Part shown: piece after piece, positions 9,412 to 18,674 of the stretch | Numbering within the stretch: the first letter of the stretch is position 1 | Layout: every line of letters starts with the position of its first letter | Assembly (NCBI RefSeq): GCF_009827055.1 | Contig: NZ_WUMK01000002.1 | Location: 620,001 to 684,000, forward strand | DNA: 64,000 nucleotides | Direction of reading: 5' to 3' | Source: Shinella kummerowiae | GTDB lineage: Bacteria; Pseudomonadota; Alphaproteobacteria; Rhizobiales; Rhizobiaceae | Notes under the pieces: generated by a model | Seen by the model: the letters and a program-made list of their open reading frames with translations, nothing else | The model's database searches: none | What the model was told of the DNA's origin: nothing | Program-made: the position numbers and the translations under genes

Positions 9412-10137
9412 ATGATCTTCGATGCCGCACGGCGCTCGCTCGCCAATCTCTTCGCTCCCGAGACGCGCGGCGTCTTCTGGAAGGTCATCGGGCTCACGCT
9501 TCTCGCCCTCGTCGTCATCTGGTTCGGCCTGCGGGAGAGTTTCATCGCCTTCGCCTGGCCGTGGCTGCAGGGGACGGTAATGCCCGACCTGCCGGAATGG
9601 GCGGGCTGGCTCACCTTCATCTTCGGCATCATCGCGAGCCTCGGGCTGGCGCTCGGCCTTGCCCTGCTGCTGGCGCCGGTGACGGCCATCATCGCCGGCT
9701 TCTTCCTCGACGATGTGGCCGAGGTCATCGAGAAGCGCGACTATGCGACGGAGGCGCCGGGGACCGCCTTGCCGCTCGGGCAGGCGATTGCCGGCTCGGT
9801 CAAGTTCCTCGGCATCGTCATCCTCGGCAACCTCATCGCGCTGTTCCTGCTGTTCATTCCCGGCGTCAACCTCATCGCCTTCTTCCTGGTCAACGGCTAC
9901 CTGCTCGGCCGGGAGTTCTTCGAGTTCGCGGCGATGCGCTACCGCACACCTGCGGAAGCACGGCTGTTTCGGGCCAAACACGCATCCACGGTTCTTCTCG
10001 CCGGCCTGCTCGTCGCCGCGTTCCTCGCCATCCCGATCGTCAACCTGCTGACGCCGCTGTTTGCCGCCGGCCTCATGGTGCACCTCCACAAGGCCTTGAG
10101 CCGCAAGGATCCGGGCTTCTCACTGCGGCAGAACTGA
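9412..10137 (+). CDS. EI24/CysZ-like multispanning membrane protein
   Basis: A 241-residue inner-membrane protein of the EI24 (etoposide-induced 2.4 / CysZ-related) family. ATG 9412 follows AGGAG at a good distance; an upstream in-frame ATG at 9337 lacks an SD. Hydrophobic segments occur at ~23-43, 58-100 (a long [20 protein letters not shown] stretch), 140-180 and 205-225, with [17 protein letters not shown] in the family's conserved loop. CysZ relatives transport sulfate, but nothing nearby supports that. Its 3' end overlaps the convergent VOC gene by 18 bases. Confidence 0.75.
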   Translation: MIFDAARRSLANLFAPETRGVFWKVIGLTLLALVVIWFGLRESFIAFAWPWLQGTVMPDLPEWAGWLTFIFGIIASLGLALGLALLLAPVTAIIAGFFLDDVAEVIEKRDYATEAPGTALPLGQAIAGSVKFLGIVILGNLIALFLLFIPGVNLIAFFLVNGYLLGREFFEFAAMRYRTPAEARLFRAKHASTVLLAGLLVAAFLAIPIVNLLTPLFAAGLMVHLHKALSRKDPGFSLRQN

Positions 10138-10545
10138 TGCCTCATAGAGAGCGACATACTCGCCCTTCGGCGGGATCGGCTTGATGACGTCGATCAGCAC
10201 GCCGTTCGGATCGGCGGTGATGAAATGACGCTGGCCAAAATCCTCGTCGCGCAGGTCGAGCAGGATCGGCAGGCCGGCGGCGCGCGCGGCAGCGTATACG
10301 GTATCGACATCCTCCACCTCGAAGTTCAGGAGCAGTCCGGAGACCTTGCCGCGGCCGACCGCCGGGATCGTCCCGTGACTGCCGTCGAGCACGGCAAGGG
10401 TCACCTTCTCGTCCTCCTTCGACTGAAGGTGGATGTACCAGCCGCTGTCGAACAGCGCTTCGAACCTGAAATGGCTCTTGTAGAAGGCGGCGGTGCCGGC
10501 CACGTCGTCGGTCATGATCACGGGATAGTAGCTGGTCGTTTTCAT
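10120..10545 (-). CDS. VOC-family (glyoxalase/bleomycin-resistance-like) protein
   Basis: A 141-residue vicinal-oxygen-chelate protein. It begins [22 protein letters not shown], the typical first beta-alpha-beta unit, and ends [20 protein letters not shown], with the metal-binding Glu/His pattern only partly matched, so catalytic identity is open. ATG 10545 is preceded by GGGAAAGAG. It is divergent from the tetR gene at 10629 and shares its operator region, so it is the likely regulated gene. Lactoylglutathione lyase is unlikely given low motif match. Confidence 0.75.
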   Translation of the reverse strand: MKTTSYYPVIMTDDVAGTAAFYKSHFRFEALFDSGWYIHLQSKEDEKVTLAVLDGSHGTIPAVGRGKVSGLLLNFEVEDVDTVYAAARAAGLPILLDLRDEDFGQRHFITADPNGVLIDVIKPIPPKGEYVALYEASVLPQ

Positions 10546-10568
10546 CTCTTTCCCTTTCTTGAAAATAA

Positions 10569-10618
10569 ACATACAGTCTGCATGTTTCTATCAATTAACA
10601 TACAGACAGTTTGTATGT
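10569..10618. promoter_or_regulatory. tandem TetR operators between VOC and tetR genes
   Basis: A perfect palindrome ACATACA-N7-TGTATGT lies at 10598-10618, ten bases from the tetR ATG. A second, imperfect copy ACATAC-N5-GCATGT is at 10569-10585, about three helical turns away and just upstream of the VOC gene. The repeated ACATACAG word is AT-rich in a GC-rich background. The layout fits autorepression plus control of the VOC gene. Confidence 0.7.
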
Positions 10619-10628
10619 AAAGGCAAAA

Positions 10629-11204
10629 ATGGCACGCAGCAACAAGGAACGCACCGAGGCGACGCGCCTTGCCCTGATCGAGGCGGCACGGCGGCTCTTC
10701 GTGGAAAAGGGCTATGCGGAGACGGCGACGCCCGACATCGTGGCGGAGGCAGGCGTGACGCGGGGCGCGCTCTACCATCACTTCGAGGACAAGAAAGCGC
10801 TTTTTCGCGCCGTGCTCGAGCGCGAGGGCGAGGCGGTGGCCGTACATATCGAGGGCGTCGCGCTCAAGGGCGCCTCGCCACGGCAAGCGCTGCTGCTTGG
10901 CGCTTCCGCCTATTTCGACGCCATGGCGATAGCGGGCCGCACGCGTCTGCTGCTGCTGGAGGCGCCGGCGGTGCTCGGTCTGGAGAGTGTGGTCGCGATC
11001 GACCGGGAGAATACCGAGAGCACGCTCAAGACAGGGCTTTCCAACTTTCTCGGTGCGGCTGCGGGAGCCGCAACGCTCCAGGCACTGACGGACATGCTCT
11101 CCGCCGCCTTCGACCGCGCGGCGATCGCCATCGAGACCGGCGCGGATCGCGCGATCTACGAAAAGGCAATCGCCGGCCTGCTCGACGGGCTCGTCAGGGC
11201 GTAG
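10629..11204 (+). CDS. TetR-family transcriptional regulator
   Basis: A 191-residue repressor. The N-terminal helix-turn-helix spans ~10-55 (LIEAARRLFVEKGYAETATPDIVAEAGVTRGALYHHFEDKKALF, quoted in part: VTRGALYHHFEDKKALF). The C-terminal ligand domain resembles the TetR_C_33 type used for small aromatic or drug ligands. ATG 10629 was chosen over an upstream TTG that lies inside the operator palindrome. It ends inside the 3' end of the convergent nth gene (11-base overlap). Probable target: itself and the adjacent VOC gene. Confidence 0.85.
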   Translation: MARSNKERTEATRLALIEAARRLFVEKGYAETATPDIVAEAGVTRGALYHHFEDKKALFRAVLEREGEAVAVHIEGVALKGASPRQALLLGASAYFDAMAIAGRTRLLLLEAPAVLGLESVVAIDRENTESTLKTGLSNFLGAAAGAATLQALTDMLSAAFDRAAIAIETGADRAIYEKAIAGLLDGLVRA

Positions 11205-11976
11205 GGCCGAAGAGCTGCGCCGGCAGTTCAACCAGGGGTGCGGGCACGTCGCAGGTCTTTTCCGGCGACCGACAGAGGTCGGCGATGACGCAACGCTCGC
11301 ATTCCGGCTTGCGCGCCTTGCAGCAGTATCGTCCGTGCAGGATCAGCCAGTGGTGCGCGTGGTAGAGATATTCGTCCGGGATGATGCGGATCAGCCGGTC
11401 CTCCACCTCGTCCGGCGTCTTGCCGGGGGCCAGCAGCAGGCGATTGGCGATGCGGAAGATATGCGTGTCGACCGCCATCGTCGCCTGCCCGAAGGCCATG
11501 GAGAGCACGACATTCGCCGTCTTGCGGCCGACGCCCGGCAGCAGGATCAGCTCCTCGCGGGTGCGCGGCACTTCGCTGCCGAAACGATCGACGAGCATCT
11601 GGCTGAGTGCGATGACGTTCTTCGCCTTGTTGCGGTAGAGCCCGATCGTCTTGATGTAGTCTCGGACCTTCTCCTCGCCGAGCGCCAGCATCTTTTCCGG
11701 CGTATCGGCAATGGCAAAGAGCGCGCGCGTCGCCTTGTTGACGCCGGCATCCGTCGCCTGCGCGGAGAGTGCGACGGCAACGACGAGCGTGAAGGGATTG
11801 ACGTGTTCCAGCTCGCCCTTCGGCTCGGGCCGCTGGATGGAGAAGCGCCGGAAGATCTCCTTCAGCTCGTCCTGCGAATAGAGGCTCTTCGGCCGCGCCG
11901 GGGCCTTGCGGCGCGGCGATGCGGAGGGCGCTTTCGTTTTGATCTTCCCGTTTTCCATGATGCTCTGTTGCCGCAT
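11194..11976 (-). CDS. nth: endonuclease III
   Basis: A 260-residue DNA glycosylase/AP lyase for oxidised pyrimidines. The helix-hairpin-helix LPGVGRKTANVVLSMAFG carries the catalytic Lys and the following VDTHIFRIANR the catalytic Asp. The 4Fe-4S loop is CKARKPECERCVIADLC (C-x6-C-x2-C-x5-C). A ~35-residue basic N-terminal tail (KTKAPSASPRRKAPARPKS) precedes the core, as in other rhizobia. The start could also be the ATG at 11958 (MENGKIK). Confidence 0.95.
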   Translation of the reverse strand: MRQQSIMENGKIKTKAPSASPRRKAPARPKSLYSQDELKEIFRRFSIQRPEPKGELEHVNPFTLVVAVALSAQATDAGVNKATRALFAIADTPEKMLALGEEKVRDYIKTIGLYRNKAKNVIALSQMLVDRFGSEVPRTREELILLPGVGRKTANVVLSMAFGQATMAVDTHIFRIANRLLLAPGKTPDEVEDRLIRIIPDEYLYHAHHWLILHGRYCCKARKPECERCVIADLCRSPEKTCDVPAPLVELPAQLFGPTP

Positions 11977-12032
11977 TTGTTATCGCAAAACCGCTGCACA
12001 CTTTCGCGCAACATGCTCTATAATCGTCAGCG

Positions 12033-12533
12033 ATGACGCAAGGCAACGCCGACATGACGATGAACGACCTGCCGGTCTTTTCCGCAGAACTCCACCCGTA
12101 CCGGTCGCTGGGACGGAACGGGCATCGCATATTCTTCGTCATCGCGGGCGTTCTCACCCTTGCCCATATGGCCGTCTTCCTGATTTCCGGTGCCTGGCCG
12201 GTCATGCTGTTCTTCGGCCTCGATTTCGGCATCCTCATCGGCGCCTTCTGGCTGAACAACCGGGCGGCCCGGGCGCGCGAGGTCGTCTCGCTCTCGCGCA
12301 CCAATATTTCCGTGCGCAAGATCAGCCCCTCCGGCAAGGAAACGGAACACGTCTTCAACCCGTTCTGGGCGCGCTTCCTCGTCTCGCGCAAGCCGAAGAT
12401 CGGCATCACCGCCATGCATGTCAGCGGCAACGGCCGGGAAACCGATGTCGGCACCTTCCTGCCACCCGATGACCGCGAGCGTTTCGCCTCGGCCTTTTCC
12501 GGGGCGCTCGCGCGGGTCAAACGCGGTTACTAG
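12033..12533 (+). CDS. DUF2244 membrane protein
   Basis: A 166-residue integral membrane protein of the DUF2244 family. A short N-terminus with SAELHPYRSLGRNG is followed by two hydrophobic segments at ~37-56 and ~60-78 (FFVIAGVLTLAHMAVFLISG and AWPVMLFFGLDFGILIGAFW), then a cytoplasmic beta-rich domain ending DDRERFASAFSGALARVKRGY. Function unknown; in other alphaproteobacteria it often sits near cytochrome oxidase genes, which is not the case here. The start may be at 12054 (MTMNDLPVF). Divergent from nth. Confidence 0.75.
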   Translation: MTQGNADMTMNDLPVFSAELHPYRSLGRNGHRIFFVIAGVLTLAHMAVFLISGAWPVMLFFGLDFGILIGAFWLNNRAARAREVVSLSRTNISVRKISPSGKETEHVFNPFWARFLVSRKPKIGITAMHVSGNGRETDVGTFLPPDDRERFASAFSGALARVKRGY

Positions 12534-12602
12534 CCTGTCTGGCAGGAATCGGGTGGCGAGTACGCCTCGAGCGTGCTTTTCTGGCGGCACAGGAGAAGAC
12601 CA

Positions 12603-13475
12603 ATGAACATTGCCGCGACTTTGCAAAACGACATCACGCCCGAGGGCGACGACTATGCGACCGTCCGCCGGGTCATCGAGCTGATCACCGAAGACTATCG
12701 CGACCAGCCGGGTCTCGACGACATTGCCGGCCGGCTCGACCAGTCGCCGACGCAGTTGCAGAAGACTTTTACGCGCTGGGCGGGGCTGTCACCGAAGGCG
12801 TTCCTGCAGGCCGTGACGCTCGACCATGCCAAGCGCCTGTTGCGCCAGGAAGAGCTGCCGCTGCTCGAAACCAGTTTCGAGGTCGGCCTTTCCGGCCCGA
12901 GCCGCCTGCACGATCTCTTCGTCACGCACGAGGCCATGTCGCCCGGCGAATGGAAGGCGCGCGGCGCGGGCCTGACGATCCGCTACGGCCTGCATCCCTC
13001 CCCCTTCGGCCAGGCGCTCGTCATGATCACCGATCGCGGCCTTGCCGGCCTTGCCTTCACCGACGAAGCGGATGGCATGGATGCCTTCGAGGACATGTCC
13101 TCGCGCTGGCCGAACGCACACTATGTCGAGGACCGCGAGGCAACTGCGCCCTATGCGTCGCGCATCTTCGACCCGAAACGCTGGGACCCGAAGGAGCCGC
13201 TTCGCATCGTGCTGATCGGTTCGGATTTCCAGGTCCGCGTCTGGGAGGCGCTGTTGCGCATCCCCATGGGCTGCGCCGTCACCTATTCGTCGATCGCCGA
13301 AAAGCTCGGCCAGCCGACCGCATCCCGCGCCGTGGGCGCCGCCGTCGGGCGCAATCCGATTTCCTTCGTGGTGCCCTGCCACCGGGCGCTCGGCAAAAGC
13401 GGCGCGCTCACCGGCTACCATTGGGGCCTGACGCGCAAGCGCGCGATGCTGGGCTGGGAATCGGGCAAGGCCTGA
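12603..13475 (+). CDS. Ada-like AraC-HTH/methylated-DNA--protein-cysteine methyltransferase fusion
   Basis: A 290-residue fusion: an AraC-type helix-turn-helix at ~15-110 and an O6-alkylguanine-DNA alkyltransferase domain at ~120-285. The acceptor-cysteine motif is FVVPCHRALGKSGALTGYHW; the HTH of the transferase is MGCAVTYSSIAEKLGQPTASRAVG. It lacks the N-terminal Ada zinc domain whose Cys senses methylphosphotriesters, so unlike E. coli Ada it cannot be switched on by that route. ATG 12603 follows AGGAGA. It may repair DNA and also regulate, by an unknown signal. Confidence 0.88.
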   Translation: MNIAATLQNDITPEGDDYATVRRVIELITEDYRDQPGLDDIAGRLDQSPTQLQKTFTRWAGLSPKAFLQAVTLDHAKRLLRQEELPLLETSFEVGLSGPSRLHDLFVTHEAMSPGEWKARGAGLTIRYGLHPSPFGQALVMITDRGLAGLAFTDEADGMDAFEDMSSRWPNAHYVEDREATAPYASRIFDPKRWDPKEPLRIVLIGSDFQVRVWEALLRIPMGCAVTYSSIAEKLGQPTASRAVGAAVGRNPISFVVPCHRALGKSGALTGYHWGLTRKRAMLGWESGKA

Positions 13476-13493
13476 TACGCGGGCCAAGCCAAC

Positions 13494-14105
13494 TCAGGTT
13501 GCGGGCTTGGCCAGAATACCGCCAAGCACCGCATCGACCACGGCATCGACCTCCTCCTCGGAGACGTTCAGCCGCTCCGTCAGCAGCCGGCCCCAGGCGA
13601 AGCTCGCCAGGATTTCGGTGACCAGCTCCGGCTTGACCTCCGGTCGAACCTCGCCGCGCGCCTGCGCCCGCTCGACGATCTTGCCGCTCTGCTGGCGCCG
13701 GCCGGCCATGTAGGCGGAGAGCGCCGTAAGCGCCGCAGGTTCTTCCTGCGCCTTCGCCACCACGCAGCGGAAGACCTCGCCGCTTGCGCCTTCCCGCCAG
13801 GTTTGCAAGAGGCCGTGAAGATAGGCGCGCAGGTCGTCGTGTACATTGCCTGTGTCGGGGAAAATGAAGTTGATGCGCTTCTGGTTGTGATAGACATCGA
13901 GCAGGAGCGCCGCCTGGGACGGCCACCAGCGATAGATCGTCGGCTTGCCGGCACGGGCGCGGCGCGCGACCGCTTCGATGGAGAAGCCGCTCAGCCCATT
14001 TTCAACCAGCACCGCTTCGGCCGCCACCAGGATAGCCTCCTGGCTCGCCGGATTGCGCGTGGCGCCGATGGAGCGTCGTGCCGGTTTGATGTCTGCCTCG
14101 GTCAT
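13494..14105 (-). CDS. TetR-family transcriptional regulator (controls the adjacent small membrane protein)
   Basis: A 203-residue repressor. Helix-turn-helix at ~22-65: AAEAVLVENGLSGFSIEAVA then ARRARAGKPTIYRWWPSQAALL. The C-terminal domain is of the TetR_C_16/AcrR-like type. ATG 14105 (MTEADIKPARRS) has a strong AAAAAGGAAAAGG Shine-Dalgarno. It is divergent from a 78-residue membrane protein gene across a 42-base perfect palindrome, so autoregulation and control of that gene are very likely. Confidence 0.85.
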   Translation of the reverse strand: MTEADIKPARRSIGATRNPASQEAILVAAEAVLVENGLSGFSIEAVARRARAGKPTIYRWWPSQAALLLDVYHNQKRINFIFPDTGNVHDDLRAYLHGLLQTWREGASGEVFRCVVAKAQEEPAALTALSAYMAGRRQQSGKIVERAQARGEVRPEVKPELVTEILASFAWGRLLTERLNVSEEEVDAVVDAVLGGILAKPAT

Positions 14106-14145
14106 AGCCTTTTCCTTTTTCACGCTTCTACCATGAAAGGTACTT

Positions 14146-14187
14146 GAACGGAACGTTTCGTTTCTATATAAACGAAACGTTCCGTTC
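14146..14187. promoter_or_regulatory. 42-base perfect palindrome, TetR operator
   Basis: Left arm GAACGGAACGTTTCGTTT (14146-14163), six-base spacer CTATAT, right arm AAACGAAACGTTCCGTTC (14170-14187): 18 of 18 bases pair. Each arm also holds an AACGTT core, so two dimers could bind. The right edge is 15 bases before the ATG of the small membrane protein and the left edge 41 bases from the tetR ATG. Confidence 0.85.
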
Positions 14188-14202
14188 TATAAGGCTCCTC
14201 CC

Positions 14203-14439
14203 ATGACCACGTCCGTTTCCAATCGCAAGCTCTCGAAACTCCACCTGGCGCTCGCCATGCTGGTCCCCGTCTACCCGCTGATCACCACGATCCTCTACAT
14301 CGTGCTGCCGCTCACCGAAGGCTGGACGATCTGGCAGCGCACAGCGGTCATCGCGCCGATCATGGTGTTCGCCATGGTCTTCGTCGTTTCGCCCTTCGTG
14401 CAGAAGCGCTTTGCAAATTTCATCCTGCGCGCCGCATGA
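14203..14439 (+). CDS. small two-TM membrane protein under TetR control
   Basis: A 78-residue protein with two membrane segments at ~17-36 (LAMLVPVYPLITTILYIVLP) and ~47-65 (TAVIAPIMVFAMVFVVSPFV), a basic N-terminus (SNRKLSKLH) and a positively charged tail. It resembles small DUF2798-type proteins. Function unknown; regulation by a divergent TetR suggests a role in envelope stress or export of a small molecule. It is followed at once by a bidirectional terminator, so it is a single-gene unit. Confidence 0.75.
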   Translation: MTTSVSNRKLSKLHLALAMLVPVYPLITTILYIVLPLTEGWTIWQRTAVIAPIMVFAMVFVVSPFVQKRFANFILRAA

Positions 14440-14440
14440 A

Positions 14441-14470
14441 AAAAGCCGGGGTGTTTCCACCCCGGCTTTT
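14441..14470. terminator. bidirectional Rho-independent terminator
   Basis: AAGCCGGGGTG (14443-14453), loop TTTC, CACCCCGGCTT (14458-14468): a perfect 11-pair stem, with a T-run on the plus side (TTTTGTTT) and an A-run on the left giving a T-run on the minus strand. It closes both the small membrane protein gene and dnaJ. Confidence 0.9.
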
Positions 14471-14491
14471 GTTTGAACAATCCGACAGCGA

Positions 14492-15616
14492 TCAGCCCTC
14501 GAAGAATTCCTTCATCCGCGCGAAGAAACCGGCGGATTCCGGGTTGTTGTCCTTCGAGGAAATCTCCTCGAATTCCTTCAAGAGTTCGCGCTGGCGCTTG
14601 GTCAGTTTCTGCGGCGTCTCGATCTGGATCTGGATATAGAGATCACCGACCTGCGCGGAGCGCAGCACCGGCATGCCCTTGCCCTTCAGCCGGAACTGAC
14701 GGCCGGCCTGCGTGCCTTCCGGCACCGTGACGCGCGACTTCGTGCTGTCGAGCGTCGCGACGTCGAACGTGCCGCCGAGCGCTGCCGTGGTCATCGAGAT
14801 CGGTACGGTGCAGTACAGATCCGCGCCATCACGCTGGAAGAACTCGTGCGGCTTGACCGACAGGAAGATGTAGAGATCGCCCGCCGGGCCACCACGAACA
14901 CCCGCCTCGCCTTCACCGGAAAGCCGGATGCGCGTGCCATCCTCGATCCCGGCCGGAATGTTGACCGACAGCGAACGCTCTTCCGTGACGCGGCCATGGC
15001 CGTGGCACTTGGTGCAGGGATCGCTGATGGTCTGGCCGCGGCCGTGGCAGGTCGGGCAGGTGCGCTCGATCGAGAAGAAGCCCTGGGCGGCCCGCACGCG
15101 GCCGGAGCCCTGGCAGGTGGCGCAGGTCTTCGGGCTGGTGCCGGGCTTGGCGCCGGTGCCGGTACAGACGTCGCAGGTAATGGACGTCGGCACGCGGATC
15201 TGCGCGGTCTTGCCGGCATAGGCCTCTTCCAGCGAGATTTCCATGTTGTAGCGCAGATCGCCGCCGCGCTCGCGCCCGCCGGAGGAGCGCCGCTGGCGCC
15301 CGCCACCCATCATCTCGCCGAAGATGTCCTCGAAGATGTCGGAGAAGCCACCGCCCTGGAAGCCGCCGCCACCACCGCCCATGCCGCCCTGCTCGAAGGC
15401 AGCGTGGCCGTAACGGTCGTAGGCCGCGCGTTTCTGCGGGTCCTTCAGCGTCTCATAGGCTTCGTTGACGTTCTTGAACGTCTGCTCGGCCGTGGCATCG
15501 CCCGGATTCTTGTCCGGATGGTACTTCATCGCCATCTTGCGGAAGGCGCTCTTCAGCTCCTTCTCGTCAGCGGTCTTGGAGACACCCAGCGTCTCGTAAA
15601 AATCAGCTTTTGCCAT
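14492..15616 (-). CDS. dnaJ: chaperone DnaJ (Hsp40)
   Basis: A 374-residue type I J-protein, cochaperone of DnaK. The J domain has YHPDKNPGD (HPD motif) at ~33-41; a G/F region with long glycine runs covers ~78-110; the zinc region has four CxxCxGxG repeats ([32 protein letters not shown]); the C-terminal substrate domain ends MKEFFEG. It follows dnaK after a 237-base gap and is probably transcribed from both the dnaK promoter and its own. Confidence 0.98.
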   Translation of the reverse strand: MAKADFYETLGVSKTADEKELKSAFRKMAMKYHPDKNPGDATAEQTFKNVNEAYETLKDPQKRAAYDRYGHAAFEQGGMGGGGGGFQGGGFSDIFEDIFGEMMGGGRQRRSSGGRERGGDLRYNMEISLEEAYAGKTAQIRVPTSITCDVCTGTGAKPGTSPKTCATCQGSGRVRAAQGFFSIERTCPTCHGRGQTISDPCTKCHGHGRVTEERSLSVNIPAGIEDGTRIRLSGEGEAGVRGGPAGDLYIFLSVKPHEFFQRDGADLYCTVPISMTTAALGGTFDVATLDSTKSRVTVPEGTQAGRQFRLKGKGMPVLRSAQVGDLYIQIQIETPQKLTKRQRELLKEFEEISSKDNNPESAGFFARMKEFFEG

Positions 15617-15818
15617 TCGGGTTCACGTCCGTTTCAGTGGAACGGTCTTCTTGTTATGGACCTGGAAGCTTGCCTTAGCCTGCGCTTGAAATTCGCGCAT
15701 GCAAAAGGCGGAAGCCGGGGCGAAGGAAAAGCCAGGACATCGTCACCGCTTAGAACGGGCGTGATCATCTTGGCCTTGTTCCCTTCGCGCTGACTTCCGC
15801 CCTTGTGCTATCCGTTGC

Positions 15819-15841
15819 GCCGGCCGCTTGTGGCGGCCGGC
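15819..15841 (-). other. strong hairpin just after dnaK
   Basis: GCCGGCCGC / GCGGCCGGC arms (9 pairs) around TTGTG, 12 bases after the dnaK stop. There is no T-run on either side, so it is more likely an attenuator or mRNA-stabilising structure that lowers dnaJ relative to dnaK than a full terminator. Confidence 0.55.
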
Positions 15842-15853
15842 ATTTCAGAGGCT

Positions 15854-17764
<1,911 letters not shown>

Positions 17765-17872
17765 GTCATTCTCTCCTTGAAGCGAACTGCCGGAACCCAT
17801 TCAGGCATTCTGTTGGCAGCCCCTAATGGTATGGTCTTCACGAAAGCTTGAGCGTAAGCCGAAGCCTTGCGG

Positions 17873-17904
17873 CGTATATAAGGAGCACTCCAGACGACTG
17901 CAAG
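17873..17904 (-). promoter_or_regulatory. RpoH (sigma-32) heat-shock promoter of dnaK
   Basis: On the minus strand CTTG (17904-17901) is followed after 18 bases by CTTATATACG (17882-17873). This matches exactly the alphaproteobacterial heat-shock consensus CTTG-N17/18-CYTATNTNNG. Predicted transcription starts near 17866, leaving a ~100-base leader before the dnaK ATG. Confidence 0.85.
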
Positions 17905-17972
17905 ACATTGGCACGCCGCAAAGCGCGCAAAATCAGCACTATGAGAGGGGTGAACCGTCTGCGGGACGCAAT

Positions 17973-18272
17973 GTGGTGAGGTTCCCGACGGGCGTCAAGC
18001 CGAAGGGTGCGATCCGTTGGCATCGTCATGCGGATATTCTTGCCGCCCCGGCACAGGCTTGGCTTACGCGAGCTGAACAAGAAGAGATCAACCGCATCGG
18101 TCGCAAATTCGGCTGCCACCGATGCGGCACGAAGATACCCGGAACCGAGAAAGGAGGGTATGTAGGAGATCACCAAGTGCCAACTTCACTGGGTACACCT
18201 ACACGCATATATCCTCATTGCCTTTTCTGCAGCAATGCGCAGGGCGGCATCGTAAGTGGCGGGAAATTCTGA
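17973..18272 (+). CDS. small treble-clef/HNH-like putative nuclease (toxin-domain-like)
   Basis: About 99 residues if started at GTG 17973; the frame is open back to an ATG at 17826, but that part overlaps the dnaK promoter and is probably not coding. Key residues: GCHRCGTKIPG, then GYVGDHQVPTSLG, then YPHCLFCSNAQGG, i.e. CxxC ... DHQ.P ... CxxC. This arrangement looks like a zinc-bound treble-clef nuclease domain of the kind found at the C-terminus of polymorphic toxins. I do not recognise the exact family. Lower GC than the neighbours and no N-terminal delivery domain, so it may be a detached or remnant toxin tip. Its stop is one base before the next gene's ATG. Confidence 0.5.
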   Translation: MVRFPTGVKPKGAIRWHRHADILAAPAQAWLTRAEQEEINRIGRKFGCHRCGTKIPGTEKGGYVGDHQVPTSLGTPTRIYPHCLFCSNAQGGIVSGGKF

Positions 18273-18273
18273 A

Positions 18274-18642
18274 ATGGCTATTCTTCACTTCAGCATAGCA
18301 CCCGAATACAACAGCGTTTACCTCGCGAGCCGCACTCTGCGCGATGTTCCCTACGATTTCAGGGAAAGAATCATTCCCTTCACGCCCGACTGCGTCAGCA
18401 TTCCATGTACATATTGGAACGACGGCGATACAAATTTTACTGTTGGTGAGGCCTTGGAAATACCGATGTCGACGCCACCAACGTTCGATGGCATTCTCAA
18501 CACGCCCGAAAAGAAGCTTATCTTCTTCGACGCCAACGAACCAGAGTTCGCCAGCATTCCCGTGCCTACGGTCAAAACACGAATCCGCGTCTGGATCGAT
18601 CACCCAAGAGAACCTGAGAACGTGATCGTCGCTTGGGGTTAA
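18274..18642 (+). CDS. hypothetical protein, candidate immunity/antidote partner
   Basis: A 122-residue acidic, beta-rich protein (MAILHFSIAPEYNSVYLASR ... RIRVWIDHPREPENVIVAWG) with no signal peptide, membrane segment or family I recognise. It begins one base after the stop of the putative nuclease, the spacing usual for toxin-immunity pairs. Base composition is AT-richer than the flanking genes, and codons such as AAA, TTT and ATA are frequent, hinting at transfer. A GTG at 18256 in frame would overlap the upstream gene. Function as inhibitor is inferred from position only. Confidence 0.55.
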   Translation: MAILHFSIAPEYNSVYLASRTLRDVPYDFRERIIPFTPDCVSIPCTYWNDGDTNFTVGEALEIPMSTPPTFDGILNTPEKKLIFFDANEPEFASIPVPTVKTRIRVWIDHPREPENVIVAWG

Positions 18643-18674
18643 GCCAAGAAGGCACGGGGAACGCGCCGACGTCC

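Noticed and set aside
17826-17972. ATG 17826 as start of the nuclease-like gene
   Set aside because: This part covers the dnaK leader and heat-shock promoter and has no domain-like sequence; the GTG at 17973 is preferred.
18274-18642. Relation of the island's second gene to ComJ-type nuclease inhibitors
   Set aside because: Only a vague N-terminal resemblance by eye; not enough to claim.
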